Part shown: in pieces, positions 40,712 through 48,472 of the stretch
Layout of the letters: the number at the start of each line of letters is the position of its first letter
Numbering within the stretch: position 1 is the stretch's first letter
DNA from: CADCUY01 sp964242735
GTDB taxonomy: Bacteria > Actinomycetota > Actinomycetes > Actinomycetales > Quadrisphaeraceae
Assembly: GCA_964242735.1 (NCBI GenBank)
Contig: CAXTAK010000003.1
Location: 124,001 to 188,000, forward strand
DNA: 64,000 nucleotides
Reading direction: 5' to 3'
The notes under the pieces: model-generated
Database searches by the model: none
Told to the model about the DNA's origin: nothing
The model's input: only the letters and a program-made list of their open reading frames with translations
Made by a program: the position numbers and the translations under genes

Positions 40712-42216
40712 GGTGCCCCTTCGGGCCCCACCAGGCGCGAGGTGTCCGTCGTGGCCTGCGCGAGGCTGATCTGGAGGACACCGTCGGCGATCCACGCGGC
40801 GTCCTCGGCGGTCGCGGCCAGGATGACGAGGTCGAGGTCCACGACGGTGTCGCGGCGCCCGTCCGGCCCGGGCCCGGTGCCGACGATCCGCACTCCCCAG
40901 GTGGTCGCGGAGTCCGGGACGGGCGCGACGGCGACGACCTCGACGTGCCCCTCCTGGACCTGTTCCGGGAGGAGGCGGTAGCTCACCCGCTTCTCCGGTG
41001 CCTGCGGGTCACCGCACTCAGTCACCGAGCCGCGGGTGGCTTCGACGTAGGACGCGGTGGCCTCCGGCGTCGCGCCGTCCCAGCGCAGGACCGTCTCGCG
41101 CAGGGAGATCGTGTCGCGGTCGCCCGCTCCGGGCCCGCCCTGCTCCCAGGCGCCGGCCCACGCGCCGGTGGGTGCGGGGACGCCCGTGAGCGCGGCGTCC
41201 CCACACAGCCCACCCACCGGGGCTCCCGACGTGTCCTGGCTGATGTTCGCCGGCGCCGGCTCGGCGACGACCGCGGCGTCCGGGATGAAGAAGCCGACGA
41301 GGTCGGGGGTGAGGAGCGGGTCCTGGTCCAGCCTCCGCGGCGGAGAGGTCGGGACCGGCACCGCCACCTCCTCCACCGCGCGGACGAGGGCCAGCTCCAG
41401 CAGGCCCTCCACCGCCGAGCCGGCCGCTGCGGAGGTCTCGGCCTCGATGGTCACCGTGAGGTCGACGACCGTCACCCCGTCGGGCGCGACGTCCGTGGCG
41501 CGGACCACCCAGCCGGACTCCGAGCCCTCGACGGCCGCCGCGGCCAGGGTGCGTGGCGGGCCGTCGTCCTGCTGCGCCGCCAGCGGCAGGTGGGTCGCCT
41601 GGTCGGACGGCCCTCCGTCGAGGTCGCCGCACTGCGTCGGGGACGCCGCAGTCACCTCGGCGTGAGCGGTCGCGCCTTCCACCGATGGCCACCGCGTCAC
41701 CCTCTCGTCGACACTGGCGGCGAGGTCCGGTGCTGCCGGCTCCTGGGACCAGGTGGCTCTGCCGTACGCGGTCGGCGGGTCACCCTCCAGCACGGTGGTG
41801 CCGCACAGCCCTGCGAGGAGGTCACCTCCCGGTCCGCCCTCCGACGAGTTCCACGTCGCGCCGGGCGCCACGGTCGCCACCTCCTCGTCGGTCAGCATCG
41901 CCTCTGGGAGGGAAGGCCCTCCCTGCTCGCCGGAGGAGGGCGTGACCGAGGGCGTCGCGGGACCCCGGGGGACCCGCTGCGCCGTGAGCGGCAGCTCGAG
42001 CGGCACCAGGGCCACCAGCCCGGCCAGTGCGAGGGCCCCGCCCGCGGCTCCGCCGGCCACGCGACGGCGGTGGCGGCGGGTAGCGCGGCGCCGCACCGCG
42101 GCGAGCAGCCCGGGCCCTGGCACCGGAGCGCTCAGCGCGGCGCGCACGGCGTCGGCCACGCGCTGCTCGCCGGGCTCGAGCACGAGCGGCTCGGGCGTGA
42201 GGTCGACGTCGTCCAC
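40708..42216 (-). CDS. single-pass membrane protein with two tandem external domains
   Basis: 502 residues from GTG 42216. A ~60-residue cytosolic part, a membrane helix (GGAAGGALALAGLVALVPLE) and two related external domains, each with a GLCG motif (LLAGLCGTTVLEG and GGLCGDAALTGVP) and a later ECGD/QCGD Cys (TQCGDLDGG, TECGDPQAP), giving disulfide-ready pairs. This looks like a sensor-type lipid/protein domain as in PknH-like proteins. Being upstream of and coupled to the sigma gene it may sense the signal. No known name. Confidence 0.6.
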   Translation of the reverse strand: MDDVDLTPEPLVLEPGEQRVADAVRAALSAPVPGPGLLAAVRRRATRRHRRRVAGGAAGGALALAGLVALVPLELPLTAQRVPRGPATPSVTPSSGEQGGPSLPEAMLTDEEVATVAPGATWNSSEGGPGGDLLAGLCGTTVLEGDPPTAYGRATWSQEPAAPDLAASVDERVTRWPSVEGATAHAEVTAASPTQCGDLDGGPSDQATHLPLAAQQDDGPPRTLAAAAVEGSESGWVVRATDVAPDGVTVVDLTVTIEAETSAAAGSAVEGLLELALVRAVEEVAVPVPTSPPRRLDQDPLLTPDLVGFFIPDAAVVAEPAPANISQDTSGAPVGGLCGDAALTGVPAPTGAWAGAWEQGGPGAGDRDTISLRETVLRWDGATPEATASYVEATRGSVTECGDPQAPEKRVSYRLLPEQVQEGHVEVVAVAPVPDSATTWGVRIVGTGPGPDGRRDTVVDLDLVILAATAEDAAWIADGVLQISLAQATTDTSRLVGPEGAP

Positions 42217-42264
42217 GCCCCTACGACGCGATCGGGTCGCGTCCCGTTGCACCCCGGACGCGGC

Positions 42265-42516
42265 TCACAGCCCCAGGTGCAGGCGCATCGCGTCGTCCAG
42301 GGCCGCCATGGACGAACCGGGGAGTCGCCCCAGGGTGGTGCCCACCCGTTCCACCGCCACCGAGCGGAGCTGTTCGGCCTGGGCCTCGGAGTCCCGGCTC
42401 AGCCCGGTGTCCTCAGCGGTCAGCAACACCTGGGGCACATCCGGGCGGTGCTGCTCGTCGGCCTCGCTGCCGCGGACCGGCTCGAGGTCGACCAGTCGCA
42501 CCTCACCGCGGAGCAT
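42265..42516 (-). pseudogene. mazF-like toxin with internal deletion
   Basis: The 83-codon frame begins MLRGEVRLVDLEPVRGSEAD and ends AEQLRSVAVERVGTTLGRLP and LDDAMRLHLGL, both unmistakably MazF/PemK. Between RGSEADEQHRPDV and PQVLLTAEDTGL about 35 residues of the family core, including the strand with the RPAVIVS segment, are missing without frameshift. The product cannot fold as an active endoribonuclease. Confidence 0.8.
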
Positions 42517-42616
42517 CGTCGAGCCCGTCGCCGATGCTCGTCTCCCACACCCCGCGCTCCCTGGAGGCATCCCACTCGGTGAAAGCCGCGACGTAGTCCT
42601 GCTCCAGGTGCACGCG
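42503..42616 (-). pseudogene. MazE-type antitoxin C-terminal stump
   Basis: 37 codons (VHLEQDYVAAFTEWDASRER, then GVWETSIGDGLDDAPR) match the toxin-binding tail of actinobacterial ribbon-helix-helix MazE antitoxins. The DNA-binding part is missing; the DNA runs directly into the purQ stop. Its stop overlaps the mazF start by 14 bases, the ancestral arrangement. Confidence 0.7.
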
Positions 42617-42624
42617 GTGCCGTG

Positions 42625-43332
42625 TCAGGCCGCGACCAGGGCGCCCAGCACCGAGGTGAAGAACCGCAGCCCGTCGGTGCCGTCGGCGCTGGCACTGCCC
42701 CCGGCGGCGAGCGGGTCGGGCCCGTAGAGGGCCTCGGTGGCGTGCTCGGGGTGCGGCATGATCCCCACCACGGTGCCGCGGGCGTCGGTGACGCCGGCGA
42801 TGTCCCGCAGGGACCCGTTGGGGTTCCCCCCGAGGTAGCGGGCCACCACCCGGCCCTCGGCCTCCAGCGCGTCGAGCGTCGCGGCGTCCGCGACGTACCC
42901 GCCCTCGCCGTTCTTCACCGGGACGACGACCTCCTCGCCGGTGGCGTAGTCCCGCGTCCACGCGGTGGCGGCGCTCTCGACGCGCAGCCGCTGGTCGCGG
43001 CACACGAACGTCGGCCGGCCGCGCACCAGCGCCCCGGGCAGCAGACCCGCCTCGCACAGCACCTGGAACCCGTTGCAGATCCCCAGCACCGGCAGGCCAC
43101 CGCCCGCGGCGCGCACCACCTCGGCCATCACCGGCGCGAACGCGGCGATGGCCCCGGCGCGCAGGTGGTCCCCGTAGCTGAACCCCCCCGGCAGCACCAC
43201 GGCGTCCACCCCGCGCAGGTCGGCGTCGGCGTGCCACAGGGCCACCGGCTCGCCGCCGGAGAGGCGGACGGCGCGCGCGGCGTCCCGGTCGTCGAGGCTG
43301 CCGGGGAAGGTGACGACGCCGATCCGTGCCAT
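42625..43332 (-). CDS. purQ: phosphoribosylformylglycinamidine synthase, glutaminase subunit
   Basis: 235 residues. Class I amidotransferase with nucleophile Cys in [20 protein letters not shown], the His-Glu pair in [16 protein letters not shown], and the N-terminal [23 protein letters not shown] 43332 overlaps the purS stop (ATGA). Delivers ammonia to PurL. Confidence 0.96.
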   Translation of the reverse strand: MARIGVVTFPGSLDDRDAARAVRLSGGEPVALWHADADLRGVDAVVLPGGFSYGDHLRAGAIAAFAPVMAEVVRAAGGGLPVLGICNGFQVLCEAGLLPGALVRGRPTFVCRDQRLRVESAATAWTRDYATGEEVVVPVKNGEGGYVADAATLDALEAEGRVVARYLGGNPNGSLRDIAGVTDARGTVVGIMPHPEHATEALYGPDPLAAGGSASADGTDGLRFFTSVLGALVAA

Positions 43333-43604
43333 CAGGCGCCCGCACCGCTCGCCGCCGGCTCGGCGGCAGCGACCCGCACGACGTCCTCGATCACCGGGTT
43401 CGACAGCAGGGTGGTCGCGGCACGGGCGGCTGCGGCGAGGGCCTCGGCGGTCACCTCGCCGTCGACCTCGAGCTCGAAGCGCTTGCCCTGGCGGACCGCG
43501 GTGAACCCGTCGATGCCCAGGCGGGGCAGCGCGGCGGCCACGGTCCGGCCCTGGGGGTCGAGGATCTCCGGCTTCGGCATGACCTCGACGACGATGCGAC
43601 CCAT
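43332..43604 (-). CDS. purS: phosphoribosylformylglycinamidine synthase, small subunit
   Basis: 90 residues; [20 protein letters not shown] and [20 protein letters not shown] are diagnostic for PurS, which holds PurQ and PurL together. First gene of the purSQ operon; divergent from vapB 71 bases away. Confidence 0.95.
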   Translation of the reverse strand: MGRIVVEVMPKPEILDPQGRTVAAALPRLGIDGFTAVRQGKRFELEVDGEVTAEALAAAARAATTLLSNPVIEDVVRVAAAEPAASGAGA

Positions 43605-43640
43605 GCCTCCAGGGTAGGCCGAGACCACGACGACGGCACG

Positions 43641-43687
43641 TGCCACGCAGGATCTTCTCGTGCCACGATGTCCTGGTGGATGCCACG
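43641..43687. repeat. three TGCCACG repeats at exact 20-bp spacing (vapB operator)
   Basis: TGCCACG occurs at 43641, 43661 and 43681; the first two are preceded by CG. The first also forms the palindrome GGCACGTGCC. The third lies inside the vapB start region. Spacing of 20 bases puts the copies near the same DNA face, suited to cooperative binding by the AbrB-type antitoxin. Confidence 0.55.
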
Positions 43688-43918
43688 CTCGTCCTGGGCC
43701 AACAGGGCCGCCTCGTGATCCCCGCTCACGTGCGTGCTGCTCTCGGGCTCACGCCGGGGGACCGCCTCCACCTGCGACTCGTGGGCAGCGCGTTGGTGCT
43801 GGAGCGCCCTGACGACGCGGTCTCTGCGCTCCGGCGGCTCGGCTCTCACGTACCGCGGAGCAGGTCCCTGGTCGACGAGCTCCTCGCCGAGCGGCGCGCT
43901 GCCGCAGCGCGGGAGTGA
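43676..43918 (+). CDS. AbrB/MazE-fold antitoxin (VapB)
   Basis: 80 residues from GTG 43676. The swapped-hairpin SpoVT-AbrB core reads [20 protein letters not shown] and [20 protein letters not shown]; the rest ([17 protein letters not shown]) is the toxin-binding tail. Stop overlaps the toxin start as GTGA. It presumably represses its operon at the 20-bp-spaced repeats. Confidence 0.85.
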   Translation: MDATLVLGQQGRLVIPAHVRAALGLTPGDRLHLRLVGSALVLERPDDAVSALRRLGSHVPRSRSLVDELLAERRAAAARE

Positions 43919-44301
43919 CCGTCCTCGACGCCTCCGCCGTCCTCGCGCTCGTCCACGACGAGCCGGGCGCCGACGAGGTGGCTGCCGCGCTGCAGGGCGC
44001 CGTGCTGGGGACCGTCAACCTCGCCGAGGTCGTGGGGAAGCTCGCCGACGCCGACGCCGGCGCCGACGCGCGCGAGCTCCACGGGCTGCTCCTCGCCGCG
44101 GGCGTCACCGTCGAGCCGCTGACCGCCGAGGACGCCGTGCTCGCCGGGGTGCTGCGCTCGGTGCCCGGTGGCCGGAGCCTCTCGCTCGGGGACCGGTGCT
44201 GCCTGGCCATCGGCGTCCGCAGCGATCAGGGCGAGGTGCTGACCGCGGACCGGGCGTGGGCCGAGCTGGACCTGCCCGTGCGGGTCGCCCTGATCAGGTA
44301 G
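43915..44301 (+). CDS. PIN-domain toxin (VapC)
   Basis: 128 residues. The acidic metal-binding set is intact: D5 (TVLDASAV), E38 (VNLAEVVGKL), D93 (LSLGDRCCLA) and D112 (VLTADRAW). VapC proteins cleave tRNA or rRNA. The gene is coupled to the antitoxin and looks fully functional, unlike the neighbouring toxin loci. Confidence 0.9.
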   Translation: MTVLDASAVLALVHDEPGADEVAAALQGAVLGTVNLAEVVGKLADADAGADARELHGLLLAAGVTVEPLTAEDAVLAGVLRSVPGGRSLSLGDRCCLAIGVRSDQGEVLTADRAWAELDLPVRVALIR

Positions 44302-44344
44302 CGGTGGGCGCGCGCCGGCGCGCTTCGAGGAGCACAGTGCCACC

Positions 44345-45007
44345 GTGCGCATCACCCACCTCGGCCACGCGTGCCTGCTCGTGGAGGTCTCATCAGCGAG
44401 CGGGGGCGTGCGCCTGCTCATCGACCCCGGCGCGTACAGCTCCGGCTTCGAGGAGCTCACCGACCTCGACGCGGTGCTGATCACCCATGCCCACCCCGAC
44501 CACGTCGACCTCGACCGCCTGCGACCGCTGCTGGAGGCCGACGACGGGGTCGTGCTCACCGCCGAGCCCGAGCTCGCCGCGCAGCTGGGCGACCTCGGCG
44601 CCCGGGCGCTGCACCCCGGCGAGCACCTGCGCGTCGGGCAGGGCGCCTGCGACGTCGAGGCCGTCGGCGGGGAGCACGCGCTGATCCACCCCGACATCCC
44701 GCGGATCGGCAACACCGGCCTGGTGGTGCGCGCGCCGGGTGAGCCGGTGCTGTTCCACCCCGGCGACTCCTACGCGACCGCTCCCGACGGCGTGGACGTG
44801 CTCGCCCTGCCGCTGAACGCCCCGTGGGCCGCCAGCCGCGAGACCGTGGACTTCCTGCGCGCGGTCTCCCCGCGCGTGGCCGTGCCGGTGCACGACGCGC
44901 TGCTGTCACCGACCGGGCGCCGCGCCTACCTCGGCAGCCTCACGGCCCTGCTGCCCGACGGCACGCGGCTGCACGACACCGGTGGCCGCGGCGTGGTGGA
45001 GGTGTGA
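44345..45007 (+). CDS. MBL-fold metallo-hydrolase
   Basis: 220 residues starting at GTG 44345. Metal ligands appear in ITHLGHACLLVE, LITHAHPDHVD (the HxHxDH motif) and VLFHPGDSYATAP, AVPVHDALL. Resembles the UlaG/YfiC-like beta-lactamase fold group acting on phosphoesters or lactones; the substrate is unknown. Ends 3 bases before the convergent oxidoreductase. Confidence 0.88.
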   Translation: MRITHLGHACLLVEVSSASGGVRLLIDPGAYSSGFEELTDLDAVLITHAHPDHVDLDRLRPLLEADDGVVLTAEPELAAQLGDLGARALHPGEHLRVGQGACDVEAVGGEHALIHPDIPRIGNTGLVVRAPGEPVLFHPGDSYATAPDGVDVLALPLNAPWAASRETVDFLRAVSPRVAVPVHDALLSPTGRRAYLGSLTALLPDGTRLHDTGGRGVVEV

Positions 45008-45010
45008 GGG

Positions 45011-46504
45011 CTACAGCCCGTAGGTCTCCAGCAGCCGCAGCCACACCTCGCTGACCGTGGGGAAGCTGGGCACCGCGTGCCACAGCCGCTCCAGCGGCAC
45101 CTCACCGACCACCGCGATGGTCGCGGAGTGCAGCAGCTCCCCGACGTCCTGGCCCACGAAGGTCACGCCGACGACCACGCGGCGGTCCTCGTCGACGACC
45201 ATCTGCGCCCACCCGCTGTAGTCGTCGGCGAGCAGCGCCGACCCGGCGACCGCCAGGTCGAGCTCGACCACCCGCGTGCGCAGCCCCGCGTCGTCGGCCT
45301 GCGCCGCGCTCAACCCCACGCTGGCCACCTCAGGGGAGGTGAAGACCACCTGCGGCACCGCCCGCTGCTGCGCGGTGGTGGCGTGCTTGCCCCACGCCCC
45401 GTCGGCGACCGGGGCGCCCTTCGCGCGGGCGACGATGACGTCGCCGGTGGTTCGGGCGGAGTACTTGCCCATGTGGGTCAGCGGCGCCCCCTGCGTCACG
45501 TCGCCCGCGGCGTACAGCCACGGCGCCCCGTCGCCCTGGTCGACGCCGAGGACCACACCGGTGGTGTCGACCTCCAGGGGCTCCCCCGGCTCCAGCCCCA
45601 CGGCCTCGACGCCGATGTCGGCGCTGGCCGGGCGTCGGCCGGTGGCCACGAGCAGCTCGTCGGCGATCACCGCGTCGCCGCCCTGCACGTGCACGGTCAC
45701 CGGTCCGTCGGCGCCCTCGCGCTCCACGCGCTGCACGCGGGCGCCCAGGCGGACGTCGACGCCCGTGCCCTCCAGGGACGCCGCCACCAGCTCCCCCACC
45801 CTCGGGTCGAAGCGGCCCAGCAGTCTCGAGGGGGTGAGGAGGGTGACCTGGGCGCCGAGGGTGGCGAAGGCGGTGGCCAGCTCCGCGCCGACGACCCCGC
45901 CGCCGACCACGGCGAGGCGGCGCGGCACCTCCTTCGCCGAGGTGGCCTCGCGGCTGCCCCAGTGCGGGACGGCGTCGAGCCCGTCGATCGGCGGCTCGGA
46001 GGCCACGGACCCGGTGGCCACCACCACGGCCCGGCGAGCGGTGAGCGCGGCGGTGGACCCGTCGTCGGAGGTCACCTCCACGGAGCGCGGTCGAGTGAGG
46101 CGGCCGCGGCCGCGCACCACGGCGATGTCGGCACCGGAGGCCCACTGCACCTGGCTGCCGTCGTCGTACCCCGAGGCGAAGGAGTCACGGCGGGCGAGCA
46201 CCGCGGCGACGTCGAGCGCACCGGTCACGGCTTCGCGCACTCCCGGCAGCGCCTGCGCGGCGCGCAGGACCTGGCCCGGGCGCAGCAGGGCCTTGCTGGG
46301 CATGCACGCCCAGAAGGAGCACTCCCCGCCGAGGAGGTCGGCCTCGACCAGTGCGACGGAGAGCCCGCCGGCCGCGGCCCGGGCGGCGGCGTTCTCGCCC
46401 GTGGGGCCCGCGCCGATCACCACGACGTCGACCTCCCCCACCTGTGTCGCGGGAGTGGTGCCCTCAGTCGGCCGGTGGCGCTCCTGCGCGTGCGAGGCGG
46501 TCAT
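45011..46504 (-). CDS. class I pyridine nucleotide-disulfide oxidoreductase
   Basis: 497 residues from ATG 46504. FAD site VVIGAGPTGENAA (29-40), redox pair C62 and C67 in GGECSFWACMPSK, NAD site VVGGGVVGAELATAFATLGA, and the dimer-interface His in HAVPSFPTVSEVW. The spacing of the Cys matches lipoamide dehydrogenase and mercuric reductase, but the SFWA interior differs from the usual xNxG, as in a less-studied actinobacterial subfamily. Substrate unknown. Confidence 0.88.
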   Translation of the reverse strand: MTASHAQERHRPTEGTTPATQVGEVDVVVIGAGPTGENAAARAAAGGLSVALVEADLLGGECSFWACMPSKALLRPGQVLRAAQALPGVREAVTGALDVAAVLARRDSFASGYDDGSQVQWASGADIAVVRGRGRLTRPRSVEVTSDDGSTAALTARRAVVVATGSVASEPPIDGLDAVPHWGSREATSAKEVPRRLAVVGGGVVGAELATAFATLGAQVTLLTPSRLLGRFDPRVGELVAASLEGTGVDVRLGARVQRVEREGADGPVTVHVQGGDAVIADELLVATGRRPASADIGVEAVGLEPGEPLEVDTTGVVLGVDQGDGAPWLYAAGDVTQGAPLTHMGKYSARTTGDVIVARAKGAPVADGAWGKHATTAQQRAVPQVVFTSPEVASVGLSAAQADDAGLRTRVVELDLAVAGSALLADDYSGWAQMVVDEDRRVVVGVTFVGQDVGELLHSATIAVVGEVPLERLWHAVPSFPTVSEVWLRLLETYGL

Positions 46505-46591
46505 GTGCGCCACGGTGCCAGACGGTGCGGCGGGGAGCATCCGGCCGGCACCCGGGTGGCGGCCCGGGCTCAGCACGGCGGCCCCGGCGGG

Positions 46592-47497
46592 TCACGACCA
46601 GGCGCTGCCGGTGATCCGCTCGTACGCCGCGACGTACCGGGCGCGGGTGGCCTCCACGACGTCCTCGGGCAGCGGGGGCGGTGGCACGGTGCCCGCGCGG
46701 TCCCACCCCGACGCCGGGGAGGTCAGCCAGTCGCGCAGGGGCTGCTTGTCCAACCCCTGGCGCGGGCCCGCGGCACCGCCGTGCACCGGCCAGAAGCGCG
46801 AGGAGTCCGGCGTCAGCAGCTCGTCACCCACCCGCAGCTGCCCCGCGGCGTCGTGACCGAGCTCCAGCTTGGTGTCGGCGAGGACCAGACCCCGCTCCTC
46901 CAGCAGCGCGGCGGCCCGGTCGTAGACCGCGAGGGTGATCTCGCGCAGCTGGGCGGCGAGCGCCACGCCGTGCTCGGTGGCGACCGCGGCGTAGGTGGTG
47001 TTCTCGTCGTGCTGGCCCTGCTCGGCCTTCGTGGCGGGGGTGAAGACGGGGACGCCGAGGCGGTCGCCGTCGTCGAGGCCGTCGGGCAGCTCCACCCCGC
47101 TGACCGCGCCGGTGGCCCGGTAGTCGGTGAGCGCGGACCCGGTGAGCCACCCGCGCGCCACGCACTCCACCGGCACCATCGTCAGGCGCCGGCACACCAC
47201 GGCCCGGCCGGCGACGGCGTCCGGCACCGCGCCGCCGTCGGCGACCGCGCGGGCGTCGAGCACGTGGTGTCCCACGCCGAGGCTCCAGGTGTCGAGCTGG
47301 TCGAACCACCACAGGCTCAGCGCGGTGAGGATCGCGCCCTTGTCGGGCACCGGGGTGGCGAGCACGTGGTCGTAGGCGCTGACCCGGTCGCTGGCGACGA
47401 TCAGCAGCTGCTGGTCGTCAGCGGCGCTGACGTGGACGTCGCGGACCTTGCCCGAGCGCAGCAGCGTCCAGCCGGGCAGGTCGGGACTCTGGTGCAC
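46592..47497 (-). CDS. purC: SAICAR synthase
   Basis: 301 residues from GTG 47497. LLRSGKVRDVHVSADDQQLL-like N terminus (LRSGKVRDV), VECVARGWLTGSALTDY, LGHDAAGQLRVGDELLTPDS and SRFWPVHGG are diagnostic. Makes SAICAR from CAIR and aspartate. Divergent from the AbrB/PIN locus. Confidence 0.95.
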   Translation of the reverse strand: MHQSPDLPGWTLLRSGKVRDVHVSAADDQQLLIVASDRVSAYDHVLATPVPDKGAILTALSLWWFDQLDTWSLGVGHHVLDARAVADGGAVPDAVAGRAVVCRRLTMVPVECVARGWLTGSALTDYRATGAVSGVELPDGLDDGDRLGVPVFTPATKAEQGQHDENTTYAAVATEHGVALAAQLREITLAVYDRAAALLEERGLVLADTKLELGHDAAGQLRVGDELLTPDSSRFWPVHGGAAGPRQGLDKQPLRDWLTSPASGWDRAGTVPPPPLPEDVVEATRARYVAAYERITGSAWS

Positions 47498-47573
47498 GGG
47501 CGCCAGTGTGGTGCACGGGCACGTCGGGGCGGCGGCACCCGGACTGCCCACAGATCGTCGCTACCGTGGGTGG

Positions 47574-47885
47574 ATTGTCACGGCCTGCCCCATCACGCTG
47601 GACGCGCGGCGCCGTCCCACGCTGCCGGCCGAGCTGCTGGCCGAGTCGGACCTCGACCTCCGGGACGGGCTGGTCGCCTACGCCGAGAGGGGTCGCATCG
47701 TGCTCACCACGCGGGCGGGGCTCCTGGCTCGGGCACGGGAGGTGATCGCCGCCAGTCCCGCACTGCGCCACCCCGCTGGGACCGAGCGCCTCGCCGCCCT
47801 GCGAGCGGAGGACGCGGCGGTGGAGAGCGCTCGGTGGACCGACCTGCAGACGCCGGGCACCCGGCAGCCCGCCTCCGAGCGGTGA
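47574..47885 (+). CDS. AbrB-like antitoxin
   Basis: About 103 residues: ITLDARRRPTLPAELLAESD and LDLRDGLVAYAERGRIVLTT form the AbrB hairpin, followed by a long helical tail. No ATG or GTG stands right at the expected position; ATT 47574 would give the usual length, GTG 47508 a 22-residue extension. Stop overlaps the toxin start as GTGA. Confidence 0.65.
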   Translation: MVTACPITLDARRRPTLPAELLAESDLDLRDGLVAYAERGRIVLTTRAGLLARAREVIAASPALRHPAGTERLAALRAEDAAVESARWTDLQTPGTRQPASER

Positions 47886-48433
47886 CCCACCTGCTCGACG
47901 CCGCAGCCGTGATCGACTTGGTCGCGGAGGGTCCCGGTGCCGAACGACTGACCACCCTGATGGGTGGTGCGCAGGTGCTCTCGGTGGACTGGCTGGAGGT
48001 CCTGCGGTGGCCGGGGACCGCGACCCGGGGGACTGGACGCCCGCACTGCGGGCCGCGGGCCTGGAGGCCGTGCCCTTCACCGCACACCACGCCGCGCGCG
48101 GCGCGGCCGTGCGTGTCGCGGAGTCTCGCGTCCGCGCCGGCGCCGCGGCCCGGGGTCGGAGAGGGCTGTCGACCGCTGAGGTGGCATGCCTGGCGACCGC
48201 CGCGGTCGACGGCCCCGTCGTCGTCACCTGGGATGCGCTCATGGTCGAGNNNNNNNNNNNNNNNNNNNNNNNNNNNNNNNNNNNNNNNNNNNNNNNNNNN
48301 NNNNNNNNNNNNNNNNNNNNNNNNNNNNNNNNNNNNNNNNNNNNNNNNNGTCGAGATGGGCGTCGACCTCCTGGACCACCGCGCGCCGGGACCGCCAGCT
48401 GACCGGGCGACGCAGCGGTCCACGTCCCGCTGA
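47882..48433 (+). pseudogene. PIN-domain toxin with frameshift, crossed by scaffold gap
   Basis: GTG 47882 starts THLLDAAAVIDLVAEGPGAE, a PIN N terminus. After EVLR at about 48006 the reading frame must change by one base to continue GDRDPGDWTPALRAAGLEAV and LSTAEVACLATAAVDGPVVV up to the N block. After the gap the frame VEMGVDLLDHRAPGPP ends at 48433. If the gap hides a 6-base overlap the two sides join as WDALMVEMGVDLLDHR. The frameshift may be a mutation or an assembly fault. Confidence 0.6.
48250..48349. other. scaffold gap of 100 N
   Basis: Exactly 100 N, the usual filler for an unknown gap. The left contig ends GTCGAG and the right one begins GTCGAG, so the contigs may in fact overlap and the gap be zero or negative. 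Confidence 0.95.
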
Positions 48434-48472
48434 CCGGAGCTGCCTGCGGTGGAGGCGTGGTGGGGCTGGCCG

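Noticed and set aside
45077..48433. 1118-codon plus-strand frame reaching across the N gap
   Set aside because: Antisense to the oxidoreductase and purC for most of its length; only its 3' part overlaps the real PIN toxin start.
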